NCBI GenBank assembly: GCA_029532415.1
Contig: JAQOTA010000050.1
Span: 3,410,001-3,474,000 of the forward strand
Direction of reading: 5' to 3'
Source of the DNA: Marasmius tenuissimus
Lineage: Eukaryota; Basidiomycota; Agaricomycetes; Agaricales; Marasmiaceae
DNA: 64,000 bases
Shown: positions 24,177 through 34,181 of the stretch, one piece after another
How the letters are laid out: each line of letters opens with the position of its first letter
Position numbering within the stretch: position 1 is the stretch's first letter
The notes under the pieces: model-generated
What the model was told of the DNA's origin: nothing
The model's input: the letters and a program-made list of their open reading frames with translations, nothing else
Database searches by the model: none
Made by a program: the position numbers and the translations under genes

Positions 24177-25684
24177 TCACAAAACCACACATCCTCTTTC
24201 AAACCACCAATTCTTCTTGAGGCCCTCGATCCACCAAACACACATCTTCAGCCTCATCCTAACACTTCTGACCGGAAGAAGCTTAGCCTTCTCCCACTCA
24301 TCAATTGGTAGGACTGTTCCAACATAAAACGAGAAGTGACCTGCATCAAAGCTGGGATCATCGGGCGGCGGCGGTGGGGGGCCGTGCGTGTACGAGAGAC
24401 GTTGCACAACCCATGGTGTTGTATTGGTGTGGAGTTGAGCCAGAAAGGAATTGCAGTAGGCAATGAGCGCCGAGGTAGAGAGTGGTAGAAGGTGAGGGGG
24501 GTCGTTGAGGTGAGGTAGCGAGGGAGACTGTAATCGTGCTGGGTGCGTGTTTGTCCTTGCACGAGATGAGGAACCCCCTGACGGGTCGAGTGGAGGAGGC
24601 ACAGGCGGGAGGACAAGACGTTCATCTAGATATTCCTCCTCCTCGTCTTCAATATCGTCAATCCTCTCAACTCTGCCAACAACATAGCCATCCAAGATCC
24701 CTCGCTCTAGAATCCTGAATCTCCATGCCCCCCATGTTTCGACCATGCTGCGACCGTCTGAGAGCATCTGCACGCTTCGTATCTCCAGCATAGTTCCATA
24801 TTCGACTGGTGATTGTGAATTCGAAGAAGACATGATCATCCCAAAGGATGGCCGGGAAGAACTGAGGCACCGTCGCAACATCAGACGATACTGGGGCTCG
24901 AAAAAATGGAGAAGGGTGGGCATTCCGGGAAACGCGAGTTGACAGACAAATATCGGAGTGTCGAGACGTGCATTTCGCTCTTCAGCCTCGATGGATCCTC
25001 CTCGTTCTCGATAGGCAGTGGGGCATTGATCTAATACTGAGGTCATAGGATGAGGTTACTGTCGGTCATGATTCTGAGCATAATTTAGACTCACGAATGC
25101 GCAGTGCAGTGTCATTCGGCGGATGATGTTGAAAAAAGACAAAGCCCGGAAGCTGTTGTCTGCAGAGAGGACATGATGTACTGTGGTCGAGGGAACGGTG
25201 TAGACAGCGTGAACAAAATGTCTGCAGGAATGATTCATGAGAAAACACGGAAGCTGAAGTCTTGGAAACCGACGTACATGGCCACATGGTGTCGTTGTTG
25301 GGTCATAAAATATTGAGAAGCAGATTTCGCAGGTGAGTTCTGCTATTAATTCCTTCTGAAGGGCGTCCTCCAGAGGAATGATCGGCTCGTCTGGAGCTAC
25401 ATGACGTTCCCGCTCGGATTGTTGTCGAAGGTGTGAGAGGAGGTCGTTTGTGTCGTCATCACTGTCTTCTTCTTCCTCGTTCTCGTCGTTGACTATAGAG
25501 TATTTGTTGAGAAGGTGAAGGATCTTAGAGAGAGAGACGTCGAGTTGGACATGATCGGCGGAGACTGGAACTTCATGAAGAGAGCAATGTCGGTGGTCAG
25601 AACATATTGAATGGCCGCAGGCGAGTGTTTTGGGGCCTGCAGCAAGTTCTGACAGAGCGGACAGCGGAGTATGTCCTTCAACAT
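24177..25684 (-). CDS. LONRF-like RING / Lon-substrate-binding protein, apparent frameshift
   Basis: Predicted E3 ubiquitin ligase of the LONRF type (RING fingers plus Lon N-terminal domain). Reading from MLKDILRCPLCQNLLQAPK, the first RING half-motif CPLC is in one frame. Its continuation TLACGHSICSDH is in another frame, one base short, at an AAAA/CCCC run (about 25628-25635). After this the frame stays open through an acidic linker, a canonical second RING (CEICFSIFYDPTTTPCGH, spliced to TFCSRCLHRSLDHSTSCPLC) and the Lon domain (DTPIFVCQLAFPGMPTLLHFFEPQYRLML). It ends at 24177. First RING lacks later zinc ligands and looks degenerate, as in other LONRF proteins. The break is either an assembly error in a homopolymer or a real mutation that leaves the main domains without a normal start. 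It is divergent from BET2, 144 bp away. Confidence 0.8.
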
Positions 25685-25828
25685 ACAAGAACTTGGAAGC
25701 TGTAACCGTGGTGAACAGTGTACAAGTTCAAGGAGGATATTCAATTTGAAGCGCCCATCCGCAACTGTTGCCGTCAAAGTGCCGTCAACTGGCGTCAAAT
25801 CGGCAAATCATCTTTGTTCTGATCCCTC
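25685..25828. promoter_or_regulatory. Divergent promoter LONRF / BET2
   Basis: Only 144 bp separate the two opposing start codons, so both genes must share this short upstream region. No clear TATA element seen. Confidence 0.5.
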
Positions 25829-27192
25829 ATGACCTCCAACACCCTCCTCGTCCCCAAACATGTATCCTATGTTCAATACCTTGGAAAGGCGGGCAAATAA
25901 ACCATTTTATCTCAGTATACGGTCTAAATAACTCATATAGATTTAGAACAAAGATCTGGCTTACCATCATACCACCCATCTGCGAATGAACGGGATTTAT
26001 TGGGGTCTCACAGCATTGCACATTATGGGTCACCCAGATGCACTTGACAGGGAGGAAATGATCGAATACGTGTTGAGCTGTTGGGACGAAGAGGCAGGAG
26101 CCTTTGGTGCTCATCCGGAGCACGACGCCCATGTACACTCGACCCTTAGTGCCATCCAGGTTCTGATCATGCAGGAAGCCCTTGATAAAATCCCCGACGT
26201 CGAGCGGACAGTCAAGTGTTAGTGTGCTCGTCTTCGCACTGTTCTCCTCGCTGAAAAGCAGATTATGAAGGGATATTGTCGCTGCGGCAATCCTCCGGTG
26301 TATTTGCAGGGGATGCATTTGGTGAAATCGACACACGCTTTACCTTTTGTGCGATCAACGCACTGTCACTTTTGGGACGGCTACAGGACTTGGACCACGA
26401 GAGAACTGTCAATTACATTGAAAAGTGTAGAAACTTTGACGGCGCTTTCGGTATGCAACCCGGAGCGGAAAGCCACGCATACTCAGGTGATATCCGGCCT
26501 CCGATGGTCTGCAAACGGTCGTATTGAACAGCCAGTGCAGTCTACGTTTGCCTCGGATCGTTGGCGATTCTCGATCGCCTCGATCTTGTCGACATACCCA
26601 CCCTCGGTTGGTGGTTAGCCGAACGACAGGTCCCTAATGGTGGCTTGAACGGAAGGCCAGAAAAACTCGAAGATGTGAGCCTCGACTCTTCCATTCCATG
26701 CATATAAGCCTGACAGGAACGATATTTTAGGTTTGCTACAGTTTTTGGGTTCTGTCTTCTCTCGCCATCCTGAACAAGGTACCGTGGATCGACGCGAGCA
26801 AGCTAACGTCGTTCATTCTCTCTGCACAGGTAGGTCGTCCTTTTTCCATCCTTTTTAGAACCACCTCCTCGGCTTCACCGCTCATATACGCTCCGCAGGA
26901 CCCCGACAATGGCGGAATCGCTGATCGTCCAGGAGATATGGCCGACGTATTTCATACGGTGTTTGGTTTAGCAGGCGAGTGCTATCGCGGGAGGGAAGCA
27001 TGGCTCCCCCTTCATAGGATACGGCCGGTGTTGCCGTTCAAATAAATCTGACACACTCGATTCATAGGTCTATCATTGTTAGGACACCCGGGACTTAGGG
27101 ACCTCGATCCGATTTACTGCATGCCAGCGAGCTTGATTGAGAAGATTGGACTTCGCAAAGGGTGGAAAGCTCTGGAAAGGAGGACAGAGTGA
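25829..27192 (+). CDS. BET2: Geranylgeranyl transferase type II beta subunit (Rab GGTase)
   Basis: Catalytic beta subunit that prenylates Rab GTPases with the REP escort protein. After splicing it reads [41 protein letters not shown], and then the repeated alpha-alpha barrel units. Diagnostic stretches are [62 protein letters not shown], and [31 protein letters not shown]. The zinc ligands are the Asp/Cys in EKLEDVCYSFW and the His in DVFHTVFG. The C-terminus [12 protein letters not shown] corresponds to the human end. The first intron (25889-25946) has a GC donor, AAG|GCGGGC, because the frame otherwise stops after AAG GCG GGC AAA. Five or more introns. One or two internal splice edges (near 26490-26540) are less sure. 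Confidence 0.92.
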
Positions 27193-27464
27193 TCAATCGA
27201 GCGAGTAATGGGCGCAGAGCCACGGTATGGCATATAACTTGGTACTAAATTACGAGATTCTATTTTTTGTGGTTTGGCTTTCGTCCAGATAAGCTCTACA
27301 AATGTATAGTACGTACAACTACAAAGATGTTCCCTTCAATCATGTTTACAATGCCCTATCCTGCGTGTGTTGTAGATCACAAGGACGCCAGGCTGGCGAC
27401 TGGCCAGATACTAAGAGATAGCTTTGGTAAGTCCATGCACACACCACGTAAGCAAACCGACTTA

Positions 27465-29309
27465 CTATCCCTCGCTAGCCCGTTTGAAGCCGTATTTCTC
27501 GACGAATGTATTCAACTCTTTAGGGCCACGAGACCCGTAAGGGTATGACACAGGTTTGGGTCTTTGTCCATCTTTGCCGTCAATCCAGTGAAGGATGGGT
27601 GTGAAGATCTAAACATCGTTGAGTCTCATGAATTGACACATCGGGTAGTCAACCAACCTTCCATGCAACGTCGAGCTCATCATGACGAACAAAGTTCGAG
27701 TGATCGCCGTTCAAGGCATCGAGGATGAGGGCTTCATAAGCCTCGGGAATCTTGGCATCCGTGAACCGTCTCTTGTAGGTCAAATCCATCTCCGTAGGGA
27801 TAGCACGGGTGTACAGTCCGGGCGTCTTTGCGTTGAGCTTGAGGTAGACTGCCTCGGAGGGCTGGATACGAATAACGAGCTCGTTGCGGGCGATGTCTTT
27901 AAAGATGCCCTGGGTAACATCCTTGAACTGGATACGAACTTCCACCTTCGCCTCATTGAGAGCTTTCGAGAAATGACGCGTTAGATCGCACTCCGTGCGT
28001 GCATAGTAAAGGTTGCGCACCTTTTCCTGCCTTGAGGATGAAGGGGACACCTTCCCATCGCGGGTTGTGAATCCAGAGGGTTGTAGCGGCGAACGTGGGA
28101 CAGACAGAGTTTCGGGGAACAGTATCATCGTCGAGGTACCCTGGCTTTCCGTTGGCAGAAACATATTGGCCAAGGAGGGTATCCTCGCGCTCAATGGCGG
28201 GAATGGCACGGAGTACCTTGACCTGGTAATGATCACGAGGGATGGGTTCATTAGGCTCCATACAGATTTAGCTTGATCAACGCTGACCTTCTCGTCACGG
28301 ATGTCTTCGGCGGAGAACGACACCGGCCGTTCCATTGTAAGAATACTCAATACCTGAAGTAGATCTGATGGATAATGAGTGAGCAAGATACGAGATGCGG
28401 CGACGACGACGACTCACGGTTCTGCAGGATGTCACGGATGATCCCAAACTCATCAAAGTAACCGCCACGGCCCTCTGTGCCAAATGGCTCCTTGAATGTG
28501 ATCTGCACGTTGCTGATGGAGTTCTTGTCCCATGCAGCGTTCATGGCAACGTTGGCGAATCGCAAGACGAGGAGATTCTTTACCATCTCCTTACCGAGAT
28601 AATGGTCGATCCGGAAGGTCTCGTCTTCCGTCCAATACTGCTTGACAGAGCCCAAGAGTTCGCGAGCAGACTCGAGGTCTTTTCCGAAAGGCTTTTCGAT
28701 GATGACACGGTTGATACCGTTCTTCGCGATATAACAGTGTTCCTTGAGGTTTTTGCAGACAGGGATGAAGACGCTGGGAGGAAGAGCAAGGTAGAAGAGT
28801 CGATTGCGTTCTTTCGACTGATAACCGGACTCAATCTCTTCCAGGTGTTCAGTGAGTTTATCAAAGGCGGCGCCATCCTCGTAGTCTCCGGCGATGTAAG
28901 TGGAGACTTCCTTGAACTTATCGATCGTCGCCGCGATTTCTGGGTCATCGTTAGGGTTCTTGATATACGACGTCGCCCTCTTGTGGAACTCCTCCTTGTC
29001 CATTTTAGTACGCGCGTAACCTACGATTTTGACATCGCGAGGAAGAAAGTTCTGTCGAAAGAGGCCAAAGAGCGCTGGGAAAGTCTGTTGGACACGCTAA
29101 GTACGCCTAAGCGGCCGAGTAGATCATCAGAGATACCTTTTTCTTTGCCAGATCACCGGAGGCACCAAGGACTAGCAAGAAAGGTTAGGAACAACAGATA
29201 ACCTCACAACTGAAGGTGACCAACCGATGATGATGGTGTTGTCCTTCAATGCCTCATTGGTGGTCTCCATCGAAGGGATGGTACCAGACATAGAGCGTTC
29301 CCTAGTCAT
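27465..29309 (-). CDS. ZWF1: Glucose-6-phosphate 1-dehydrogenase
   Basis: First enzyme of the oxidative pentose phosphate pathway, making NADPH in the cytosol. The dinucleotide-binding motif reads VLGASGDLAKKKTFPALFGL after joining exons. The substrate and active site motif RIDHYLGKEMVKNLLVLRFAN is intact, with the catalytic His. NRLFYLALPPSVF, VIIEKPFGKDLESA, AWDKNSISNVQITFKEPFGTEGRGGYFDEFGIIRD and [27 protein letters not shown] also match the family. The C-terminus IFTPILHWIDGKDGQRPKPVSYPYGSRGPKEL is normal, ending at KRASEG. About 510 residues and six introns. An in-frame ATG at 29309 lies 18 nt upstream of the next one at 29291 (MSGTIPSMETT); either could start translation. Divergent from the THOC5-like gene with 220 bp between. 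Confidence 0.95.
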
Positions 29310-29529
29310 GACTGAGTAGTATTAAGTGAGTTTGAGAGAGGTGATGAGAGGAGAAAAGAGAGCAGAATTCCATCGGTTCGATCCCGAATCCCAACTGATG
29401 GTCACGTCGGGCCTCGGTCCGCTGATGCCCGTGCTTCGTCAGACATAGCCGAATTCGGAAAATCATCATTCCCTGGGTCACACTCAACGTCACGTCGTCA
29501 CGTCTGGATTTCGTCACTTCGTACGAACG

Positions 29530-30304
29530 ATGTCCGAAGGAGACGAAATTATCCAGCATTTGAGGGAGCTAGCCAGTCCGGAATACGATGCCTACGACGT
29601 CGGGGCAATCCAAATACGAGCTACAGCCCTTATATCTCGACTGAAAACCCTCAATCGCTCTGCCAACCTCGCGACCCGAACTCGAAAAGATGCTACCGCC
29701 GTAGCTCGTCAGGAAATGGACCATTCATACCTCGGCCTCCAGAACTTACTATACGAAAAGAGACATCTGGAGAGGGAGATTGAAAAGTGCAGGCAGTTTG
29801 CGTACGTGTTTTACACCTCCCTCTACAAGTTCGCGACGTTTGAGCTTTTCAGGCAGTTCTGTATATCAGGATGTTCCTTTACATCCCTTGGAAGACTTCA
29901 AACAGCTAGCACCGGAAGAGGCGTGCAATGAGAGTGTTCTAGCGAATGAACACCAGCTCATGCTCAACCGTCTGAGTTTCGAGCTCGCTGAACGGCAAAG
30001 GTGCGTTACAATTTATCGGGATGCTGTACTCGTATTCATTTCCAGCGGGTAGACTGGACCAAAAGAGAAAGGAATTGATTCAAGCCAAAGAGGAAATGAT
30101 GAAGGACAGCAAGGCCAAGGCCGCTACGATGGAGAACGTCAAAGCACAGATTGATACGCTCGTAAAGGTGCGCAATCCTTTTGTTGTTCTTCAAACAGTC
30201 GGGTTGAGATTGAAATCGTGCCTCAGACTGCTTCCGAAATACAAAAGAAAGTGGAAGAACTCGTCCAGCCACTCCCCGCTACCGATTCCATGTTAACCGG
30301 ATGA
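29530..30304 (+). CDS. THOC5-like protein (THO/TREX component), short form
   Basis: Homologue of the N-terminal part of THOC5/Fmip, part of the THO complex coupling transcription to mRNA export. Spliced product, about 200 residues, begins MSEGDEIIQHLRELASPEYD and continues HSYLGLQNLLYEKRHLEREIEKCRQFA, SVYQDVPLHPLEDFKQLAPEE, and LANEHQLMLNRLSFELAERQR. These correspond to the THOC5 segments ahead of its coiled coil. The rest is a coiled coil (RLDQKRKELIQAKEEMMKDSKAKAATMENVKAQIDTLVK) and a final exon ending EELVQPLPATDSMLTG. Animal THOC5 is near 680 residues, so this is only its first third; the remainder is absent, not just frameshifted, since the next gene follows closely. Three introns. Confidence 0.82.
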
Positions 30305-30648
30305 AGGTTACTCTTATTCTCAGGATTCTGGGTAGATCATTATATTCTCTATTGCGAACGATCGTAACTTGACTTGTGGCGACATACTCGTTCTGTCAAC
30401 TGCGTCCTCCTATCGGGTTCGAGAAACCCAAGTGGCGACGAGGCAGACTCGGGAAGGCAGACTCGGGAAGGCAAACGCGGGGAAGGACGGGGATGAGGGT
30501 GGTGTGGGTAAGGAAATGAAATGAAAGGATACTAGTTATACAGATGTCAAATGTGATGATACCAGAGGGGGAAAAGATGGGTATAAATAATACAATCACC
30601 AATAAGATAAGCTGAAGTGTGAGGCAGATAGAGTCCAAGTTCAAGCGG
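30305..30648. other. Intergenic between convergent THOC5-like and UBC8 genes
   Basis: No gene. Holds the two 3' UTRs and a short tandem repeat at 30442-30469. Confidence 0.6.
30442..30469 (+). repeat. 14-bp tandem repeat, two copies
   Basis: GGCAGACTCGGGAA occurs twice head-to-tail with no spacer, followed by a partial third copy beginning GGCAAAC. It lies in the 3' flank of the THOC5-like gene. Confidence 0.8.
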
Positions 30649-31526
30649 TTAGTCGTCGTCACTGATACTTCCGACGTCGCTCATTTCCTCGTCCTCATCG
30701 TCATCCTTGTCATTGGCAGTTGCGGCCTCCTTAGTGGCGAATCGTTGCACATAATCTATCCACTTCGATTTAGTTGGGTTCTTGCCCGAGCGGTAGCCAC
30801 GCACCTTTGACTTTGGTCTCGTACTCCTTCGGATGCCGCATGAGTAAGGCTGCCGCCTCGCCGTTGAGAGGATCATTGGGGTTCGGGTAGCGCAGAAGTT
30901 GCGGCAGAAAGACCTCAAATATGTTGATCATGTCTGGCAAGAACATCCGCTATCAGAGAACAAGGCACAACGACCATGGGAAGCGAACTCACCAAACATG
31001 GGCGACCAGGTCTGATTTATGACATCCAAGCAGACGGATCCACTGCTGATATAGAACAAGGTTGATAAGCTCCTCGCTTGGCTGTGTCTGGGGTAACATG
31101 GGCATGGGCTCACAGTTCGTCAATATTCGGGTGGAATATCTTGTTCATGAAGCCGATGCTGGGTGACTTGTAAGGGTACTGGTCCGGTAGCTCGACGTGA
31201 ATCTTCCACATTCCGCCGGCAAACGGTGCTGGGAGGCAAGAATGAGCACCGAGACTGCGATACAGACGACTCGTCACGCACTTTCTTCTGGACCTTTGAA
31301 GATGACATAGAACTCCTGCATACTGTCATTCACCAATGAGACTTCATAATCAGACATCAACCTGGAGAGAGCGATTGCGATTCAGCAAGGTGAACGGAGA
31401 AGGTGGTGGCTTCCGATTCCCCGTACAGCTTCATGACGTCGGTCTCGATACGACGTTTGCTCTGTCCTGCGTAAACGAGTAGATATCAGGATAGATAGTC
31501 AGTAAGGCATGAGAAGTACTCATCAT
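30649..31526 (-). CDS. UBC8: E2 ubiquitin-conjugating enzyme UBC8/UBE2H
   Basis: E2 enzyme; in yeast Ubc8 works with the GID/CTLH E3 ligase to degrade gluconeogenic enzymes, and in animals as UBE2H. Spliced product starts [23 protein letters not shown], followed by [48 protein letters not shown], and [17 protein letters not shown] with the catalytic Cys. [38 protein letters not shown] and an acidic tail ending DVGSISDDD match UBE2H, including the acidic C-terminus. Five introns or so. Two adjacent ATGs (31526 and 31523) are equivalent. A TATATATA string lies about 92 bp upstream. Confidence 0.94.
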
Positions 31527-31617
31527 AATCAGTGAGTAGTGAGGGTCGAGGATGAAGAACTGTTGCTTGAGAGGACAAAGGTAATGGTGGGGGATCGAGT
31601 TCAAGTGCCGTGCCGGC

Positions 31618-31625
31618 TATATATA
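31618..31625 (-). promoter_or_regulatory. TATA-like element upstream of UBC8
   Basis: TATATATA about 92 bp upstream of the UBC8 start codon. It is palindromic, so direction is inferred from the gene. Confidence 0.35.
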
Positions 31626-31728
31626 GGGTAACGAGGGATTTAGCGGATGTCCGGGTCATTGAAATTGAACGGTATGTTATTGAAGTACTTATACACCTGT
31701 GATAAGCATGTATCGATGGATCCTAGTG

Positions 31729-32460
31729 TCAATAGTAAGAATATTCCTCCACGACACAGTATATATCGTCCCTTGAGCACGGATAAGGAAACCTTCCCCC
31801 AGCATTCCCCTCTGGCCCCCGGCCACGTTGTGAAGCTTGGCTGACCGAGGTCGCGTGCCCGACACCGCTATCTAGTCTTCCTCCTGTTCTTCCACCTTGG
31901 GAGAACGCTCTCCATCCCAAGATGACGGCTTGAGTCCGAGTCAGATGTTGTGGCTGATTGATGAAACCAGCACGCAATACTCACCTAACCAGAACAGCCC
32001 AAACCCACCAATCAACACCATCTCCTCTTGCGTCTGAGTGAGAATGTGTCCTTCTCTGCGATGATGCATCGAGACCCTTCAAGTCGCGTGTACGATGAAC
32101 CTCGTCAACATTCCTTCCTCAAGTTCTCCTGGAATTGACTCACAGAACCATCAACGCTGCTATTGCCAATATCGCAACCGTAGTTTGAGTCAAATGAAAG
32201 GCAATTGCTGGTGCACTGGTTGGGAGAGAATTCAAGAAAATAGCCTCGACGAGAACATACAGGATGAGGACAACAGCATCGTGAGCATATGAGCTAGAGC
32301 AAGTGATCCGATAACTGGACGTTTCGAGCGGTAAGTACAAGTAAACATCTAAAGCTTTGAACCTCACCTGCAGCAGTAGAACGAACAGGATTCTCGCGAA
32401 AGAGGGGCATGATGGGAAGAGGTAAGGTTCAATCGATGGAGAGCTCAGGGCGGTGAGCAT
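31729..32460 (-). CDS. Small predicted membrane protein, uncertain structure
   Basis: Not recognised. The clearest exon (about 32141-32320) encodes AHDAVVLILYVLVEAIFLNSLPTSAP and a second hydrophobic run HLTQTTVAILAIAALMVL. It splices at a GT-AG intron to VSMHHRREGHILTQTQEEMVLIGGFGLFWLG, giving a third hydrophobic segment. The start is unclear. An ATG at 32460 opens a frame into the first exon without any intron. An alternative ATG at 32412 (MPLFRENPVRSTAA) with a good GTGAGG donor does not keep the hydrophobic frame. The C-terminus after FWLG is also uncertain; with a phase-matched splice it continues GRTGGRLDSGVG to 31729. A small multipass membrane protein is my best reading. Confidence 0.4.
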
Positions 32461-32725
32461 TTAGGAAATGCAAGACTTTTTACCATGCAATACTCGCGTA
32501 CGCCATGAGGCAACAGGGACGACGAGAGGACAATAGAGCCACGCTGAAAACACGAGGATCGAAAAGCTATTCATACTCGATTGGGACGCAAGCAGATAAA
32601 AAACGTTGCACAGTCGTGCGTACGTACGAAGTCATTCGTTCTAATGTGTCATTAAATACACCCTCGCATAGATCTTTCCGGTGTTGTGCTTTTGCATTTT
32701 GACCATCCCAGATGGCAGTTATCAT

Positions 32726-33846
32726 TTATGCCCCCATCGGCACGGTGGTCACGGTGGGCGCCCCTCCCGTGGCGCTAGGCTGAACGATTATGGTCTGGCC
32801 CGGTTGATGAGAAATTCCTGGCCCCGGTTGGAGGGGTACACCGTACGGCACATAGCCTTGACCGTACCCTTGCTGCATCATCGGCGGTTGGTGGGTGTTG
32901 TAGAATCCGGGCCACTCGCCAAACCATCCGAGTTCTGTTTAGATTTTCGGACATGAGGTGAAGAGAAGGGGCAAGCGATGTCCAAGATACGCACCCTGGA
33001 TCGGCTCAGACCAGATATGATACCTGCCGAACTTTTGGGCCTGAGAGATGAGGGCGAGAAGAATTCCGAAGGCGAAAACGTAGAGTATGAAGATCATCCA
33101 CGAGAAAGCCTGGATGACCTTGATTTCATAGCAATAACCCCTCGCGGATACTAGGTCATGTTAGCAGATGCTGCGGTGAGATAAGAGTGTATTGGACGCA
33201 ACTCTTTCCCTCTCGCCTTCCCCTATCAATGGCGTCGCACTGGGTGTTACCAATCACGTCCCTAGAAGAACAATGTTTGAAAAATTTGACGTCGAGAAGA
33301 ATTCACGTATTCCTACGTCGTCCAAGCAGCCAAGGCTATCCGATAGTCAGTATGCAATCGAGCCACTAGATTACTGCAACGCACCTAGCCATAGTACGCC
33401 CAGCACGAAGACCACCGGAACCTCAATACGCGGTTGGGCCCATTGTAACCTTTCGAAGGGTTTAGCCAGAAAACACGCCAGCATAGTTCGAACGCACGTC
33501 AATAAGAAAACAAATATAGTCAGAGACGGTATGATAACAGCGAATATCGTGTAGTCATCTGTGAAAGGCGCGCGTTGGGATGAACATAAGGAAAGGGTTT
33601 CGGGGCGAACGAAGCCGTACGATGCAAGTCTGGGAGAAAAACGGCGGCAAAGTGAGCGGCCAGACCAAGAACAGTTCCTGCAAATATTATTGAGAGATTG
33701 AGGTGCGACAGAGGTTGAGTTTGGGTGACCTGATAGCAGGAAGATCGCGACTGTGGGATATGAGTTTTCGGATCTGAGCCCCGGGATCAAAACTCGAACT
33801 GCTCACCGTAGAAAGCTAAGCGGTGATTTGCGAATCGGACAGTCAT
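32726..33846 (-). CDS. MARVEL-like four-helix membrane protein
   Basis: Seven or so exons give a protein with four membrane segments in MARVEL order: MTVRFANHRLAFYVAIFLLS with GTVLGLAAHFAAVFLPDL; YTIFAVIIPSLTIFVFLLTCVRT; IEVPVVFVLGVLWLALAAWTTD; and VIQAFSWMIFILYVFAFGILLALIS. The extracellular loop DVIGNTQCDAID with a later YCYEIK pair of cysteines matches fungal MARVEL proteins. The short segment GRYHIWSEPIQ precedes a Pro/Gln-rich tail ending TVTTVPMGA. Such proteins usually sit at the plasma membrane or in its domains. The neighbouring gene at 34182-35521 has the same fold, same orientation and similar exon plan, so the two look like a tandem duplication. The intermediate small exons were chosen to keep phase and are less sure. 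Confidence 0.75.
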
Positions 33847-34181
33847 GAGTTGTAGTAGCGTTCAACAGTCGTGGAATAGAGGGGGTAGAATTTGGGGGAA
33901 GGAAGGTTTCGCGGAAGAAGACAACATCCACAGCAGTCAAATTCAACTTTTTGTACTTGCGAAACACGTGCCTTATTATTACTTCACCGTTCTTATTATC
34001 ACTGCCGCAGCCAGGTTCATCCCACCACGGATAGTAATACGTGCAGCATTGCATCGAGGCTGACAATTTACATGAGTTCATTCTATTCGTCAAATATATA
34101 CACGAGATGCCCCCCGAAATACATAGTCATAGGCCCGCTAAATATCCCCAGATAACCTACAAACGAAAACGAACACCCGGT
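33847..34181. other. Intergenic between tandem MARVEL-like genes
   Basis: 335 bp without a gene; holds the promoter of the downstream and 3' UTR of the upstream MARVEL-like gene. No element recognised. Confidence 0.5.
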
